Source: Amycolatopsis circi
GTDB lineage: Bacteria; Actinomycetota; Actinomycetes; Mycobacteriales; Pseudonocardiaceae
Direction of reading: 5' to 3'
Assembly: GCF_003385235.1 (NCBI RefSeq)
Contig: NZ_PQIA01000036.1
Span: forward strand, 1-64,000
Length of the DNA: 64,000 nt
Of this stretch, positions 55,567 to 63,413 are shown piece by piece (the first letter of the stretch is position 1; each line of letters opens with the position of its first letter). The position numbers and the translations under genes were made by a program. Under the pieces are notes generated by a model. That model was not told the DNA's origin, searched no databases, and was given only the letters and a program-made list of their open reading frames with translations.

Positions 55567-55591
55567 GTTTTGTCCCCTTCCCGGCGGGTAC
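55567..55591 (+). promoter_or_regulatory. Candidate SigB/SigF-type promoter of the DUF5709 gene
   Basis: GTTTTG (55567-55572), 13 bp, GGGTAC (55586-55591), about 33 bp before the ATG at 55625. This is the best match of the three local sites to the GTTT ... GGGTAY consensus. Confidence 0.6.
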
Positions 55592-55624
55592 CCGGCGAGG
55601 AAAGCGCCGCACGGAGAAGGGAGC

Positions 55625-55996
55625 ATGATGGCCGACAGCGATCCGGCCGAGCCCGAAACGCTCGATCAGTCCGAATCCCTCGACGAGGACGAACTGCGAG
55701 TCGACCCGCTAGAGGAGGGCGTCGAACCCGCCGAACGCTGGAGTCCGGCAACGCAGCAGGCCACGACGCCCGCCGAGGCGCGCGAAGGCCAGCCGCTCGG
55801 CCGCAGGCTCGCCGAGGAACGGCCGGACGTCCAGCCCGTGCCGAACCCGCCCGACGACGAGACGCTCGCCCGCGCGGAAGCGGCCCGGGCCGCAGCCCCG
55901 GCGGAGGATCTCCCGCAGCGCCGGGCGGATCCCGATCCCGGCGAACAGGCCGACGAAGCCGGCGGTTCCGTCGCGAAGTCGCTTCGCGAGGAATAG
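55625..55996 (+). CDS. DUF5709 domain protein
   Basis: 123 residues, strongly acidic and probably disordered. It has the DUF5709 hallmarks: LDQSESLDEDELRVDPLEEGVEPAERW, then a block EGQPLGRRLAEERPDV. The function is unknown; homologues are widespread in actinobacteria and often stress-induced. The start MMADSDPAEP follows GGAGAAGGGAG; the ATG at 55628 is equally possible. The DUF4383 gene lies 40 bp downstream and is probably co-transcribed. Confidence 0.8.
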   Translation: MMADSDPAEPETLDQSESLDEDELRVDPLEEGVEPAERWSPATQQATTPAEAREGQPLGRRLAEERPDVQPVPNPPDDETLARAEAARAAAPAEDLPQRRADPDPGEQADEAGGSVAKSLREE

Positions 55997-56036
55997 CAAG
56001 GGAAACCGCCGCGGGCCATCACGGAAAGGAGTCCTC

Positions 56037-56459
56037 ATGCCGACGGTCACCACCCGTTCCTGGGCCCGTCCGGTCGTCGCCGTGCTCGGGCTGATCTATC
56101 TGGTCCTCGGCATCGCCGGGTTTTTCGTGCCGGAAACCGCGCACGCCGGGCACGACACCACGCGAACCGTCTGGCTGTTCAGTTCGAGCACGGTGCTGAA
56201 CATCGTCCACACGGCACTGGGTTTGCTCGGTCTTTTGGCCGCACGCAAGCTTTCCGGCGCTGTCGCGTACTGCTGGGTGCTGTTCGTGGCGTTCACCGGG
56301 TTGACCGCGTACGGGATTCTGGCGACGGCGTTCAGCACCGCACGCGACGACCCGGTGAACGTCAACTGGGCGGACAACTGGCTGCACGGACTGACCGCGG
56401 TCGTCGCCTTGGTCGTCGCGCTCAGCGGCAGCCGCGGGAAACCGGCTCAAAGTTCCTAA
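56037..56459 (+). CDS. DUF4383 membrane protein
   Basis: 140 residues with four hydrophobic segments (VVAVLGLIYLVLGIAGFFV, VLNIVHTALGLLGLLA, YCWVLFVAFTGLTAYGIL, WLHGLTAVVALVVALSG), typical of DUF4383 proteins. The conserved-looking NIVHTALG and NWADNWLHG residues fit the family. Its role is unknown. AAGGAG five bases before the ATG gives a strong ribosome binding site. It probably shares the SigB/SigF-type promoter of the preceding DUF5709 gene. Confidence 0.87.
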   Translation: MPTVTTRSWARPVVAVLGLIYLVLGIAGFFVPETAHAGHDTTRTVWLFSSSTVLNIVHTALGLLGLLAARKLSGAVAYCWVLFVAFTGLTAYGILATAFSTARDDPVNVNWADNWLHGLTAVVALVVALSGSRGKPAQSS

Positions 56460-56565
56460 CAAAACCCGTTGGCCTGCGGGATGCGGTGGCAGGAAGCTCT
56501 GCTGGTGTGATGGCGCCCACTGGCGCTTGGACGCGACCGTTCGTGGTCCTCCACGCTCATGGACC

Positions 56566-57888
56566 ATGACGAGCACGGCAACATCCAGCCATGACATACG
56601 ACTCCAGGTGTCCCCTGAACGCCCGGCCTTGGACGATTCGCTGCACATCCGACTGCTTGGTGTTCCTGCGGGCGCGCGAGTCACGATCCGCGCTCGCAGC
56701 CTTGACCGGCATGGCGTCTGGTGGGCCTCGCGCGCGGAGTTCGTCGTGCCATCCGGTGGTGTGCTGGACTTGACGTCGACCGCACCTGTAGACGGCAGTT
56801 ACACCGGCGTGGATCCGATGGGTCTGGTCTGGTCGATGACCCGGGAGACAGGCTCGAATGCGGATGAGGTGACCACGGCGGATGCTCTCTCGCCTGTTCC
56901 GTTGCTGCTGACCGCCGAACGCGGCGGCCAACCAGTCGCCTGCCACCGGGTGGACCGTCTGCGGTTGCCCAGCGGCGTGCGCAGAACCGACGTTCGGACG
57001 CAGGGTTTGGCGGGGATTTTGTTCACCCCGCAGGATGGTCCCTGTCCGGGAGTGTTGTTGCTGGGCGGTTCGGAAGGCGGCCTGCACGAGGACGACGCGG
57101 CACTGTTGGCCGGGCACGGGTTCACGGTGCTGGCCCTGGCCTACTTCGGCACTGCCGGCGTTCCCGCACGCCTGGTGCGCATTCCCGTCGAGTATTTCGG
57201 CACGGCGTTGCGCTACCTCGCCAGTCACGAACAGGTCCGTGGCCAGGGTTTGGGCGTGGTCGGTGCTTCCTTCGGCGGCCAAGCCGCGCTCCTGGCCGGG
57301 GCGATGTTCCCCGAGGTCGCGGCCGTGGTGAGCCTGGCCGGCAGTGGCGTCGTCACCCAGGGCATCGACGGCGACACCGCCAACGGGGACTTTCTGCACA
57401 TCATGGACACCGAGGTCGCACCATGGACCTGGCGTGACACGCCGCTGCCGTTCATCGCCAACCCCGCCACGCCCGCTGTGCGTCGGCAGGTCGATGCCGG
57501 GGAGCCGGTCGTGATGCGCGCGGCGTTCGCACACGGCATGCAGGACACCCAGCGGCTGGCGGCCGCGACCATTCCGGTCGAACGCATCCGGGGCGCCGTT
57601 CTGCTGATCTCCGCGGGCGACGATCAGCAGTGGCCCTGTGCGGCACTCAGCGACATCGCCTTGCGTCGCCTGACTGACCACCAGCACCCATTTTTCCACC
57701 AGCACCTGCGGAATCCGGCGGCTGGGCATGGGATCTGCGTGCCGCCGTTTCGGCCGACCACCGAAACCATCGTGCCTGGCCCCGGTATCCGACTCGCGCT
57801 GGGCGGCACACCGGCAGAGACCGCGACCGCCCAACACGCGGCATGGACGGCAACCATCGCGTTTCTCACCGCCCACCTGCGAACCTGA
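56566..57888 (+). CDS. BAAT-family acyl-CoA thioesterase/acyltransferase
   Basis: 440 residues in two domains. An N-terminal Ig-like domain (about 10-130, with GSYTGVDPMGLVWSM) is followed by a C-terminal alpha/beta hydrolase. The nucleophile elbow is GASFGG with Ser235, the acid lies in SAGDDQQWP and the His in AGHGICVPP. The bile-acid-CoA:amino acid N-acyltransferase/acyl-CoA thioesterase family uses Cys or Ser here; a serine points to acyl-CoA hydrolysis. The start at 56566 was chosen over an upstream TTG because it gives the family-typical N terminus, although no Shine-Dalgarno is visible. It ends 6 bp before a dead transposase and may have arrived with it; codon usage looks somewhat less GC-rich than that of the neighbours. 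Confidence 0.87.
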   Translation: MTSTATSSHDIRLQVSPERPALDDSLHIRLLGVPAGARVTIRARSLDRHGVWWASRAEFVVPSGGVLDLTSTAPVDGSYTGVDPMGLVWSMTRETGSNADEVTTADALSPVPLLLTAERGGQPVACHRVDRLRLPSGVRRTDVRTQGLAGILFTPQDGPCPGVLLLGGSEGGLHEDDAALLAGHGFTVLALAYFGTAGVPARLVRIPVEYFGTALRYLASHEQVRGQGLGVVGASFGGQAALLAGAMFPEVAAVVSLAGSGVVTQGIDGDTANGDFLHIMDTEVAPWTWRDTPLPFIANPATPAVRRQVDAGEPVVMRAAFAHGMQDTQRLAAATIPVERIRGAVLLISAGDDQQWPCAALSDIALRRLTDHQHPFFHQHLRNPAAGHGICVPPFRPTTETIVPGPGIRLALGGTPAETATAQHAAWTATIAFLTAHLRT

Positions 57889-57894
57889 GACCAC

Positions 57895-58583
57895 TCAGCA
57901 ACATCGCAGGACGGCCAGTCGACGGAAGCAGACGACGGCGCACGCCAGGCGCAGGAACGCCTCGTGGATGTCGTCGTGGATCTCCCGCCGAATGCGCAGC
58001 CGCCGGAACCAGTGCAACAAGGCGAATCCCTGCTCGACCACCCAGCGGTGGACGCCCGGCCTGGACCCGTGCTCATCGCCGCGACGGGCGATGACCTGGG
58101 TGATTCCGAGAGCCCGCACCTGTTTACGGTACGTGTCGTAGTCGTAGCCGCGGTCGGCGTACAGCGAGTCCGGCCGCCGCCGAGGACGACCTCGGCGGCC
58201 CCGCACTGGCGGGATCATCTGGGTCAGGGGCATCAGCAGGGGATGCCGTGTGCCTCGGTGATCAGGCGGTGTTTCGAGCCAGGTCAGGCACTGTCGACCG
58301 GGCTCTGTCCGGTTTTGGGCCGCCTTTCGTGGCTCGCACGTGAGAGCCGTCCACCATCGCCCTCGACCAGTCCAGGGCACCAGTGGCGTGGAGTTCAGCC
58401 AGCAGCGATTCGTGCAGGCGTGGCCAGGCACCGACCTCGTTCCAATCCCGCAGAGCACCTTACGGTCGTCCAGTCGAGGACGACCGGGTGGCGAGGATCG
58501 TGCGGCACAACCGGCAACAACGGTTCGATCCGTGACCACAGTTCGTCGGACACGATCCAGGGTGGCTGCTGGCCCTTCTTCAC
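57895..58583 (-). pseudogene. Degenerate IS5-family transposase
   Basis: Fragments read in more than one frame. The N terminus, from a GTG at 58583, is KKGQQPPWIVSDELWSRIEPLLP; the middle has DWSRAMVDGSHVRA in another frame; the C terminus has RPDSLYADRGYDYDTYRK, HRWVVEQGFALLHWFRRLRIR and ACAVVCFRRLAVL. These are the hallmarks of IS5-group DDE transposases, with DG and the YADRGYD Asp visible. Several frameshifts and missing blocks after the N-terminal part make it shorter than an intact copy (about 690 against 800-900 bp) and surely inactive. Terminal repeats could not be fixed; CAAAGTT/AACTTTG arms occur near 58592 and 58630 beyond the gene start. Confidence 0.85.
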
Positions 58584-58642
58584 GTCATGATCAAAGTTGG
58601 AGATGATCTAGCTATTCCGTGATCGAACTTTGTCAGGAGTTG

Positions 58643-59467
58643 TTAAGGACGACGCCACGAATTGTCCGGGAACGCGGTTCCGGCCTGGGCGCCCATGCGG
58701 ATCAGCCCGCCGTCGACGACCAGCGACGAACCCGTGATGTACCCCGCCGCGGGGGTGGCCAGGAAAGCCACCGCCGCGGCGACTTCACGGGCATGTCCGG
58801 GGCGGCCCAAGGGAATTCCGGGACGCTCCTGGTCGCGCGGGTCGACGTCGGTCTGTCCGGTCATCGGGGTGGAGATTTCGCCGGGTGCGACAGAATTGAC
58901 CGTGATCCCGTGCTCGGCGAGTTCGAGCGCTAGTACCTGGGTCAACGCGCCGGCACCGGCTTTCGCCGCGCAGTAAGGTGCGGCGCCGACTCGCGGCACG
59001 TGTTCGTGGACGCTGGTGATCGTGATGATCCGGCCGCCGCGGCCTGCGTCGATCATGTGCCGCGCGGCGCGTTGCGAGCACACGAAAACGCCGTGCAGAT
59101 CGACGTCCACGACGCTGCGCCAGGTGTCGAAGTCCATGTCCATCGCGAGTTCGCTGCTGCCGGTTCCGGAGCAGTTCACCAGGACGTCGACGCCGCCCAG
59201 TTCGTCAGCGAGGTCGTCCACGACGCTCGCCGCGGTCGGCAGATCGGTCAGGTCCAGTTGCCGCACGTGCGCGGCCACGCCCTGCTCCCGCGCTTCCGCA
59301 GCGGTCTCTTCCGCACCGGTTTTATCGGTGTGCCAGGTGATTCCGACGTCCACTCCGCCGCCGGCGAGCGCGACGGCCACTGCACGGCCGATGCCGGAAT
59401 CCGCGCCGGTCACCACCGCCGTGCGCGGTCCGTCGGTCTCTTCGGGCAACGGTGCTGGGTCCATCAT
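58643..59467 (-). CDS. Short-chain dehydrogenase/reductase
   Basis: 274 residues of the classical SDR family. The cofactor loop is TGADSGIG (20-27), the NAG-like motif appears as NCSG, and the catalytic residues are Ser152 (TSVHEH), Tyr165 and Lys169 (YCAAK). The PG motif (SVAPGEISTPMTG) and C-terminal GSSLVVDGGL are normal. It oxidises or reduces an alcohol/carbonyl with NAD(P); the substrate is unknown. AGGAGA precedes the ATG at 59467 by about 5 nt. It begins 21 bp after the GT9 stop and is probably the third gene of the glycosyltransferase operon. Confidence 0.92.
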   Translation of the reverse strand: MMDPAPLPEETDGPRTAVVTGADSGIGRAVAVALAGGGVDVGITWHTDKTGAEETAAEAREQGVAAHVRQLDLTDLPTAASVVDDLADELGGVDVLVNCSGTGSSELAMDMDFDTWRSVVDVDLHGVFVCSQRAARHMIDAGRGGRIITITSVHEHVPRVGAAPYCAAKAGAGALTQVLALELAEHGITVNSVAPGEISTPMTGQTDVDPRDQERPGIPLGRPGHAREVAAAVAFLATPAAGYITGSSLVVDGGLIRMGAQAGTAFPDNSWRRP

Positions 59468-59488
59468 GTTTTCTCCTTTCCTCGCGGT

Positions 59489-60490
59489 TCAAGCGGTTAT
59501 CCGGCGGCTCGGTCTCTTGGCCAGTTCAGCCACCGCGGCCACGACTTCAGCCGGGTCGATTCCGTCCAGGCACGGATGTCCGGGGACCGGGCAGGTGCGG
59601 GCGCGGCTGCCCCGGCACGGCGCGTGCTGGTTGCCGAGCAGCGCCGCCGGAACGCCGAACGGCGCCCAGCGCGCGGCGGGCACTACCGGCGCGAACAGCG
59701 AGACCACCGGGGTTCCGACGGCCGCGGCCAAGTGCGCCGGGCCAGTGTTCGGGGCCACGACCGCCTCCGCACCGGCGAGCACCGCCGCCAGTTCCGGGAG
59801 CGTCGTCCGGCCGCTCAGGTCGACGTCGGCGGTCATCCCTTCCGGCTTCGCGCCGGTCACGACAACCCGGTGCCCGGCTTCGGTGAGCGCGTCGACAATC
59901 CGTCCACTATGGACTGGTGACGGGCTGCGAGCCGGTACCGAAGCAGTCGGGTGCACCACGACGTAGTCGCCGATTCCGGTCAGCGCGGAGACGTCCGGCA
60001 GCGGACGGCGGATCCCGAGCCGCCCGTCGTCGCCGGAAGGCAGCGCGCATCCGGCGGCTTGGGCGAGGGACAGCATCCGCAGCGCCTCCGGCGGATCGCC
60101 CGGCACGCGGTGGCGCAGGTCGAGGAGGCTGCCCGGGTAGTCGTCGCAGATCGCGCCGATCCACGGCACCCCGGCCATGCGCAGCACCAAGGCGAGCGGC
60201 AACGGCGACTGGTGGAAGGAGGTGAAGACGAAGGCCGCGTCGAACCCGGTCAGCTGTGCGGCGAGGGCGTCGATCGACGGGCGGGTCAGCGGCGGCGGGT
60301 CGGGGTCGATCCATGGTGCGCGGAAGACCCGCACCTCGTCGACGCCCGGGAGCAGTTCCCCGGCTGCGGCACCGTGCGGTCCGGCCAGCAGCGTGACGTG
60401 CTCGGCGTCCGCGGCGATCGCCCGGATCGCCGGGCCGGTCAGCAGGACGTCGCCGAGATTGTCCTGCCGCGCCACCAAAACCCGCTTCAC
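59489..60490 (-). CDS. Glycosyltransferase family 9 protein (heptosyltransferase-like)
   Basis: 333 residues with the GT-B fold of the ADP-heptose:LPS heptosyltransferase family. The N-terminal MKRVLVARQDNLGDVLLTGPAIRAI contains the family loop with catalytic Asp (NLGDVLL). The C-terminal sugar-nucleotide domain contains PNTGPAHLAAAVGTPVVSLFAP. It transfers a heptose-like sugar, but in a Gram-positive actinomycete the acceptor is not LPS; a cell-surface glycan or secondary metabolite is more likely. The start is GTG at 60490, overlapping the TGA of the upstream gene by four bases (GTGA). Confidence 0.9.
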   Translation of the reverse strand: MKRVLVARQDNLGDVLLTGPAIRAIAADAEHVTLLAGPHGAAAGELLPGVDEVRVFRAPWIDPDPPPLTRPSIDALAAQLTGFDAAFVFTSFHQSPLPLALVLRMAGVPWIGAICDDYPGSLLDLRHRVPGDPPEALRMLSLAQAAGCALPSGDDGRLGIRRPLPDVSALTGIGDYVVVHPTASVPARSPSPVHSGRIVDALTEAGHRVVVTGAKPEGMTADVDLSGRTTLPELAAVLAGAEAVVAPNTGPAHLAAAVGTPVVSLFAPVVPAARWAPFGVPAALLGNQHAPCRGSRARTCPVPGHPCLDGIDPAEVVAAVAELAKRPSRRITA

Positions 60491-61947
60491 GTGCGGACCC
60501 CGGCCTGCCGCAGCGCGTCCGCGAGATCTCGCGCCACCAGCGCTTCTCGCCGCGCGCGAGCGATCTCGGCGGGCAGGGTGCGGGCGGTCGGAACCAGCAC
60601 GGCGCGTGCCCCGGCCGCGAGACCCGCGTCGACGTCCGCGCCGGTGTCGCCGATAACGACACAGCGCGCGGGATCGACCGACAGCTCCTTCGCCGCCCGC
60701 CGGACAAGCTCTGGGGACGGTTTGCGGCAATCGCACCCGTCGTCGGCATCGTGCGGGCAGACCTGCCAGGTGCCGAACTCGCCGAACAATTCGTCCACGC
60801 GAGCGTTCACCGCGGTCAGTTGAACCGGTTCGATCAGTCCTTTCGCGACTCCGGACTGATTGCTCACCACCCCGACCCGGACGCCCTTCCGGCGAAGCTC
60901 CTGCACCAGGCTGACCGCTCCGTCGACCGGGCGGACCTTCGCCGGGTCAGAGAGGTACGGGATGTCGTGGATGAGTGTGTCGTCGCGGTCGAACAGCACT
61001 GCCTGCGGCGAAAGCGACCGGCGGGCGGCAATTTCCCCGCGGAGCCGGTGATAGCAGGCTGCGGGCGGGATCAGCACGCTCGTCACGAGCATGCGCGCGA
61101 TCTCTCCCGGCGTGGCAGGTCCGGAACGGATGCGTTGAGCGGCGAACGCGCCGGTCAACCCGGCCCAGGCGGCCAGCGCGAGGCGGCGCTTCCGCGGTGC
61201 GAGCGCGGCGACGGCTGTGGCGACAGTCAGCGCGTGCCGTCCCAGCATTCCGCTGCCCTCGCCGGTTCGTTGCCGCCACAGGACGCCGTGCTTGTACCGC
61301 ATTCGCGCGTTGTCCGCGTTGCCTCGCTGGGCTTTCACACTGGCGAAGAATCCCGAACGGCGCGCCGGATGAGTCGTGACTCGCTCGCCGCGTTCGATGC
61401 GGTGCCCCTTCAGCACGACGCGCAGGGCCAGGTCGGAGTCTTCCCGGAACGCGCGCGGGAAGCGTTCGTCGAAGCCGCCGGACTCGACCAGCGCCGACCG
61501 CCGGTACGCCATGTCCGCGGTGATCCATCGCGCCGTTTCCAGGCCGGCGGTGCCGCGTTCGTCGTCGGTCGGTTTCCGGTTGTCCGGCAACGGAACCACG
61601 ATCCTGGCCTGCGACGCGGCGGCTTCCGGCGGCAGCCGGGCCAAGTCGGCGGCCAACTGCGCGGGCCAGTCGGCGGCGAGGACCACGTCGTCGTCCACGA
61701 AGGCGATCCAGTCCGACTTCGCCGCGCGCCAGCCGACATTCCGGGCGGCGGCCGGGCCTCGGCCGTGCGAACGCAGCACCCGGACGCCCTCGGGCACCTC
61801 CAGAGCGGTCCCGTGTGGACGGTCGTCGACCACGAGCACCTCGGCCGGCACCGGACCGTCGGCGGCGGCGAGCGTGTCCAGCAAGGTCCGCAGCGCGGCG
61901 CGGCCGGTGGTCGGGATCACCACGGAGAAGTCCGGGAAAGTGTTCAC
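60487..61947 (-). CDS. Fusion of family 2 glycosyltransferase and HAD-type (GmhB-like) phosphatase
   Basis: 486 residues in two parts. Residues 1-230 form a GT-A family 2 glycosyltransferase (FSVVIPTTGR start; metal-binding VDDD at 84-87; acceptor-side FREDSDL at 167-173). After a hydrophobic linker (235-300), residues 312-480 are an HAD-IIIA phosphatase: nucleophile Asp320 in FDRDDTL, SNQSG, the four-ligand zinc site Cys397-x-His399 ... Cys405-x-Cys407 typical of GmhB, and GDTGAD. GmhB removes a phosphate from heptose bisphosphate during NDP-heptose synthesis. With a GT9 gene overlapping downstream, the operon looks like a heptose-type glycosylation pathway. GTG at 61947 is preferred over a TTG eleven codons upstream. 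Confidence 0.88.
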   Translation of the reverse strand: MNTFPDFSVVIPTTGRAALRTLLDTLAAADGPVPAEVLVVDDRPHGTALEVPEGVRVLRSHGRGPAAARNVGWRAAKSDWIAFVDDDVVLAADWPAQLAADLARLPPEAAASQARIVVPLPDNRKPTDDERGTAGLETARWITADMAYRRSALVESGGFDERFPRAFREDSDLALRVVLKGHRIERGERVTTHPARRSGFFASVKAQRGNADNARMRYKHGVLWRQRTGEGSGMLGRHALTVATAVAALAPRKRRLALAAWAGLTGAFAAQRIRSGPATPGEIARMLVTSVLIPPAACYHRLRGEIAARRSLSPQAVLFDRDDTLIHDIPYLSDPAKVRPVDGAVSLVQELRRKGVRVGVVSNQSGVAKGLIEPVQLTAVNARVDELFGEFGTWQVCPHDADDGCDCRKPSPELVRRAAKELSVDPARCVVIGDTGADVDAGLAAGARAVLVPTARTLPAEIARARREALVARDLADALRQAGVRT

Positions 61948-62042
61948 CCGCGCCGGTTTACCCCGCACCGGCGCAGGCAAACGGAACGCATGACTGCGCG
62001 TGCGCCGGGGTACCCGCAGCGCGACCGACCACAGGAGGTGCG

Positions 62043-63413
62043 ATGACCACGCTCGACGACCGGGCCGCCACGCTCGCGATCACCGACCCGGCCGACGGCA
62101 GCCCGGTCGGCGCGGTCCCGATGGCCAGCCCGGACGAACTCGACGCCGCGCTCGGCCTCGCGCACCGGGCGCAGCCGGGCTGGGACCGGACTCCGGCCGC
62201 CGAGCGCGGCTCGGCCCTGCGCGCCGCCGCCGACCGGCTGCGCGCGCACGCCGGCGACCTCGCCGAGATCAACCGGCGCGAGACCGGCCGCCCTCTCGAT
62301 GAAGCCAAGGCCGGGGTGCTCGCCGGAGCCGGGACCCTCGACCAGTACGCCGAACTCGGCCCGGTGCATCGCGGCCGCAGCCTGCTCGGGGACTTCGCCG
62401 CCACCGATCTGATGATCCCGGAGCCACGCGGGGTAGTGGTCGCGCTGACGCCGTGGAACGACCCGGTGGCCGTCTCGTGCGGTCTCATCGGCGCGGCCGT
62501 CGTCACCGGCAACACCGTTGTGCACAAGCCGAGCGAACGCTGTCCGCACACTGGAACGCTGTTCGGCGAGGTTCTCGCCGGGGTCTTCCCCGAGGGCGTC
62601 CTGCAAACCGTGCACGGAGACGGCCGGATCGGCGCGGTGCTGGCCGCGCGGAGCGACGTGGACATCCTGGCGCATGTCGGCAGCACCGCCACCGGCCGGT
62701 CGATCGCGGCGAGCGCGGCGGCGACTGGGGCGAAGGCGCTTCTGGAGAACGGCGGCAACGATCCGCTCGTCGTGGACGAGGATGTCGACCCGCGCTGGGC
62801 CGCCGAGCAGGCCGCACTCGGGGCGTTCGCGAACTCTGGGCAGATTTGCGTTGCGGTGGAACGGATCTACGTGCACCGCGCGATAGCCGAGGCGTTCATC
62901 GATGCGCTCGTCGACATTGCCCGAGGGCAGACGCTCGCCCCGCTGGTCGACACCCGGCACCGCGGTCACGTGCACTCCCACGTGGAGAACGCCGTCTCGC
63001 TGGGCGCCGAAATCCGCACCGGCGGCCAGGTCCCGTCCGGGCCGGGCGCGCATTACCCGGCGACGGTGCTCACTGGATGCACCAGCCAGATGCGGGTGCT
63101 GCGCGAGGAAACCTTCGGCCCGGTCGCGCCGGTGTGCGTGGTGGATTCCTTCGAGCACGGGCTGGCCGAGGCCGCCAACGACGATTACGGGCTCGCCGCG
63201 ACCGTGCTCACCGCGTCGATGGAACACGCGCAGCACGCGTGGCGGGAGCTGGCTGTCGGGACCGTCAAGGTCAACGCCGTGTTCGGAGGCGCACCCGGCG
63301 GTGCGGCCCACCCGCGGCGCGGCAGCGGATCGGGCTACGGCTACGGCCCGGAGCTGCTCGACGAGATGACCCAGACCAAGCTCGTCCACCTGGGCGCGCC
63401 AGTCCGCGCGTGA
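62043..63413 (+). CDS. Aldehyde dehydrogenase family protein
   Basis: 456 residues. The NAD-binding segment TPWNDPVAVSCGLIGAAVVTGNTVVHKPSE, the general base Glu near 235 (LLENGGNDP, equivalent to ELGGKSP) and catalytic Cys269 (SGQICVAVERI) are all present. It oxidises an aldehyde to an acid with NAD(P)+; the substrate is unknown. The protein is slightly short for the family (usually 475-500), mainly at the N terminus. AGGAGGT just before the ATG at 62043 fixes the start. It is divergent from the GT2/HAD gene, and the next gene overlaps its stop as GTGA. Confidence 0.93.
   Translation: MTTLDDRAATLAITDPADGSPVGAVPMASPDELDAALGLAHRAQPGWDRTPAAERGSALRAAADRLRAHAGDLAEINRRETGRPLDEAKAGVLAGAGTLDQYAELGPVHRGRSLLGDFAATDLMIPEPRGVVVALTPWNDPVAVSCGLIGAAVVTGNTVVHKPSERCPHTGTLFGEVLAGVFPEGVLQTVHGDGRIGAVLAARSDVDILAHVGSTATGRSIAASAAATGAKALLENGGNDPLVVDEDVDPRWAAEQAALGAFANSGQICVAVERIYVHRAIAEAFIDALVDIARGQTLAPLVDTRHRGHVHSHVENAVSLGAEIRTGGQVPSGPGAHYPATVLTGCTSQMRVLREETFGPVAPVCVVDSFEHGLAEAANDDYGLAATVLTASMEHAQHAWRELAVGTVKVNAVFGGAPGGAAHPRRGSGSGYGYGPELLDEMTQTKLVHLGAPVRA

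Noticed and set aside
61989-62013. GGGTAC before the aldehyde dehydrogenase as a fourth stress-type promoter
   Set aside because: The hexamer 13 bp upstream is CATGAC, with no GTTT-like element at any reasonable spacing.
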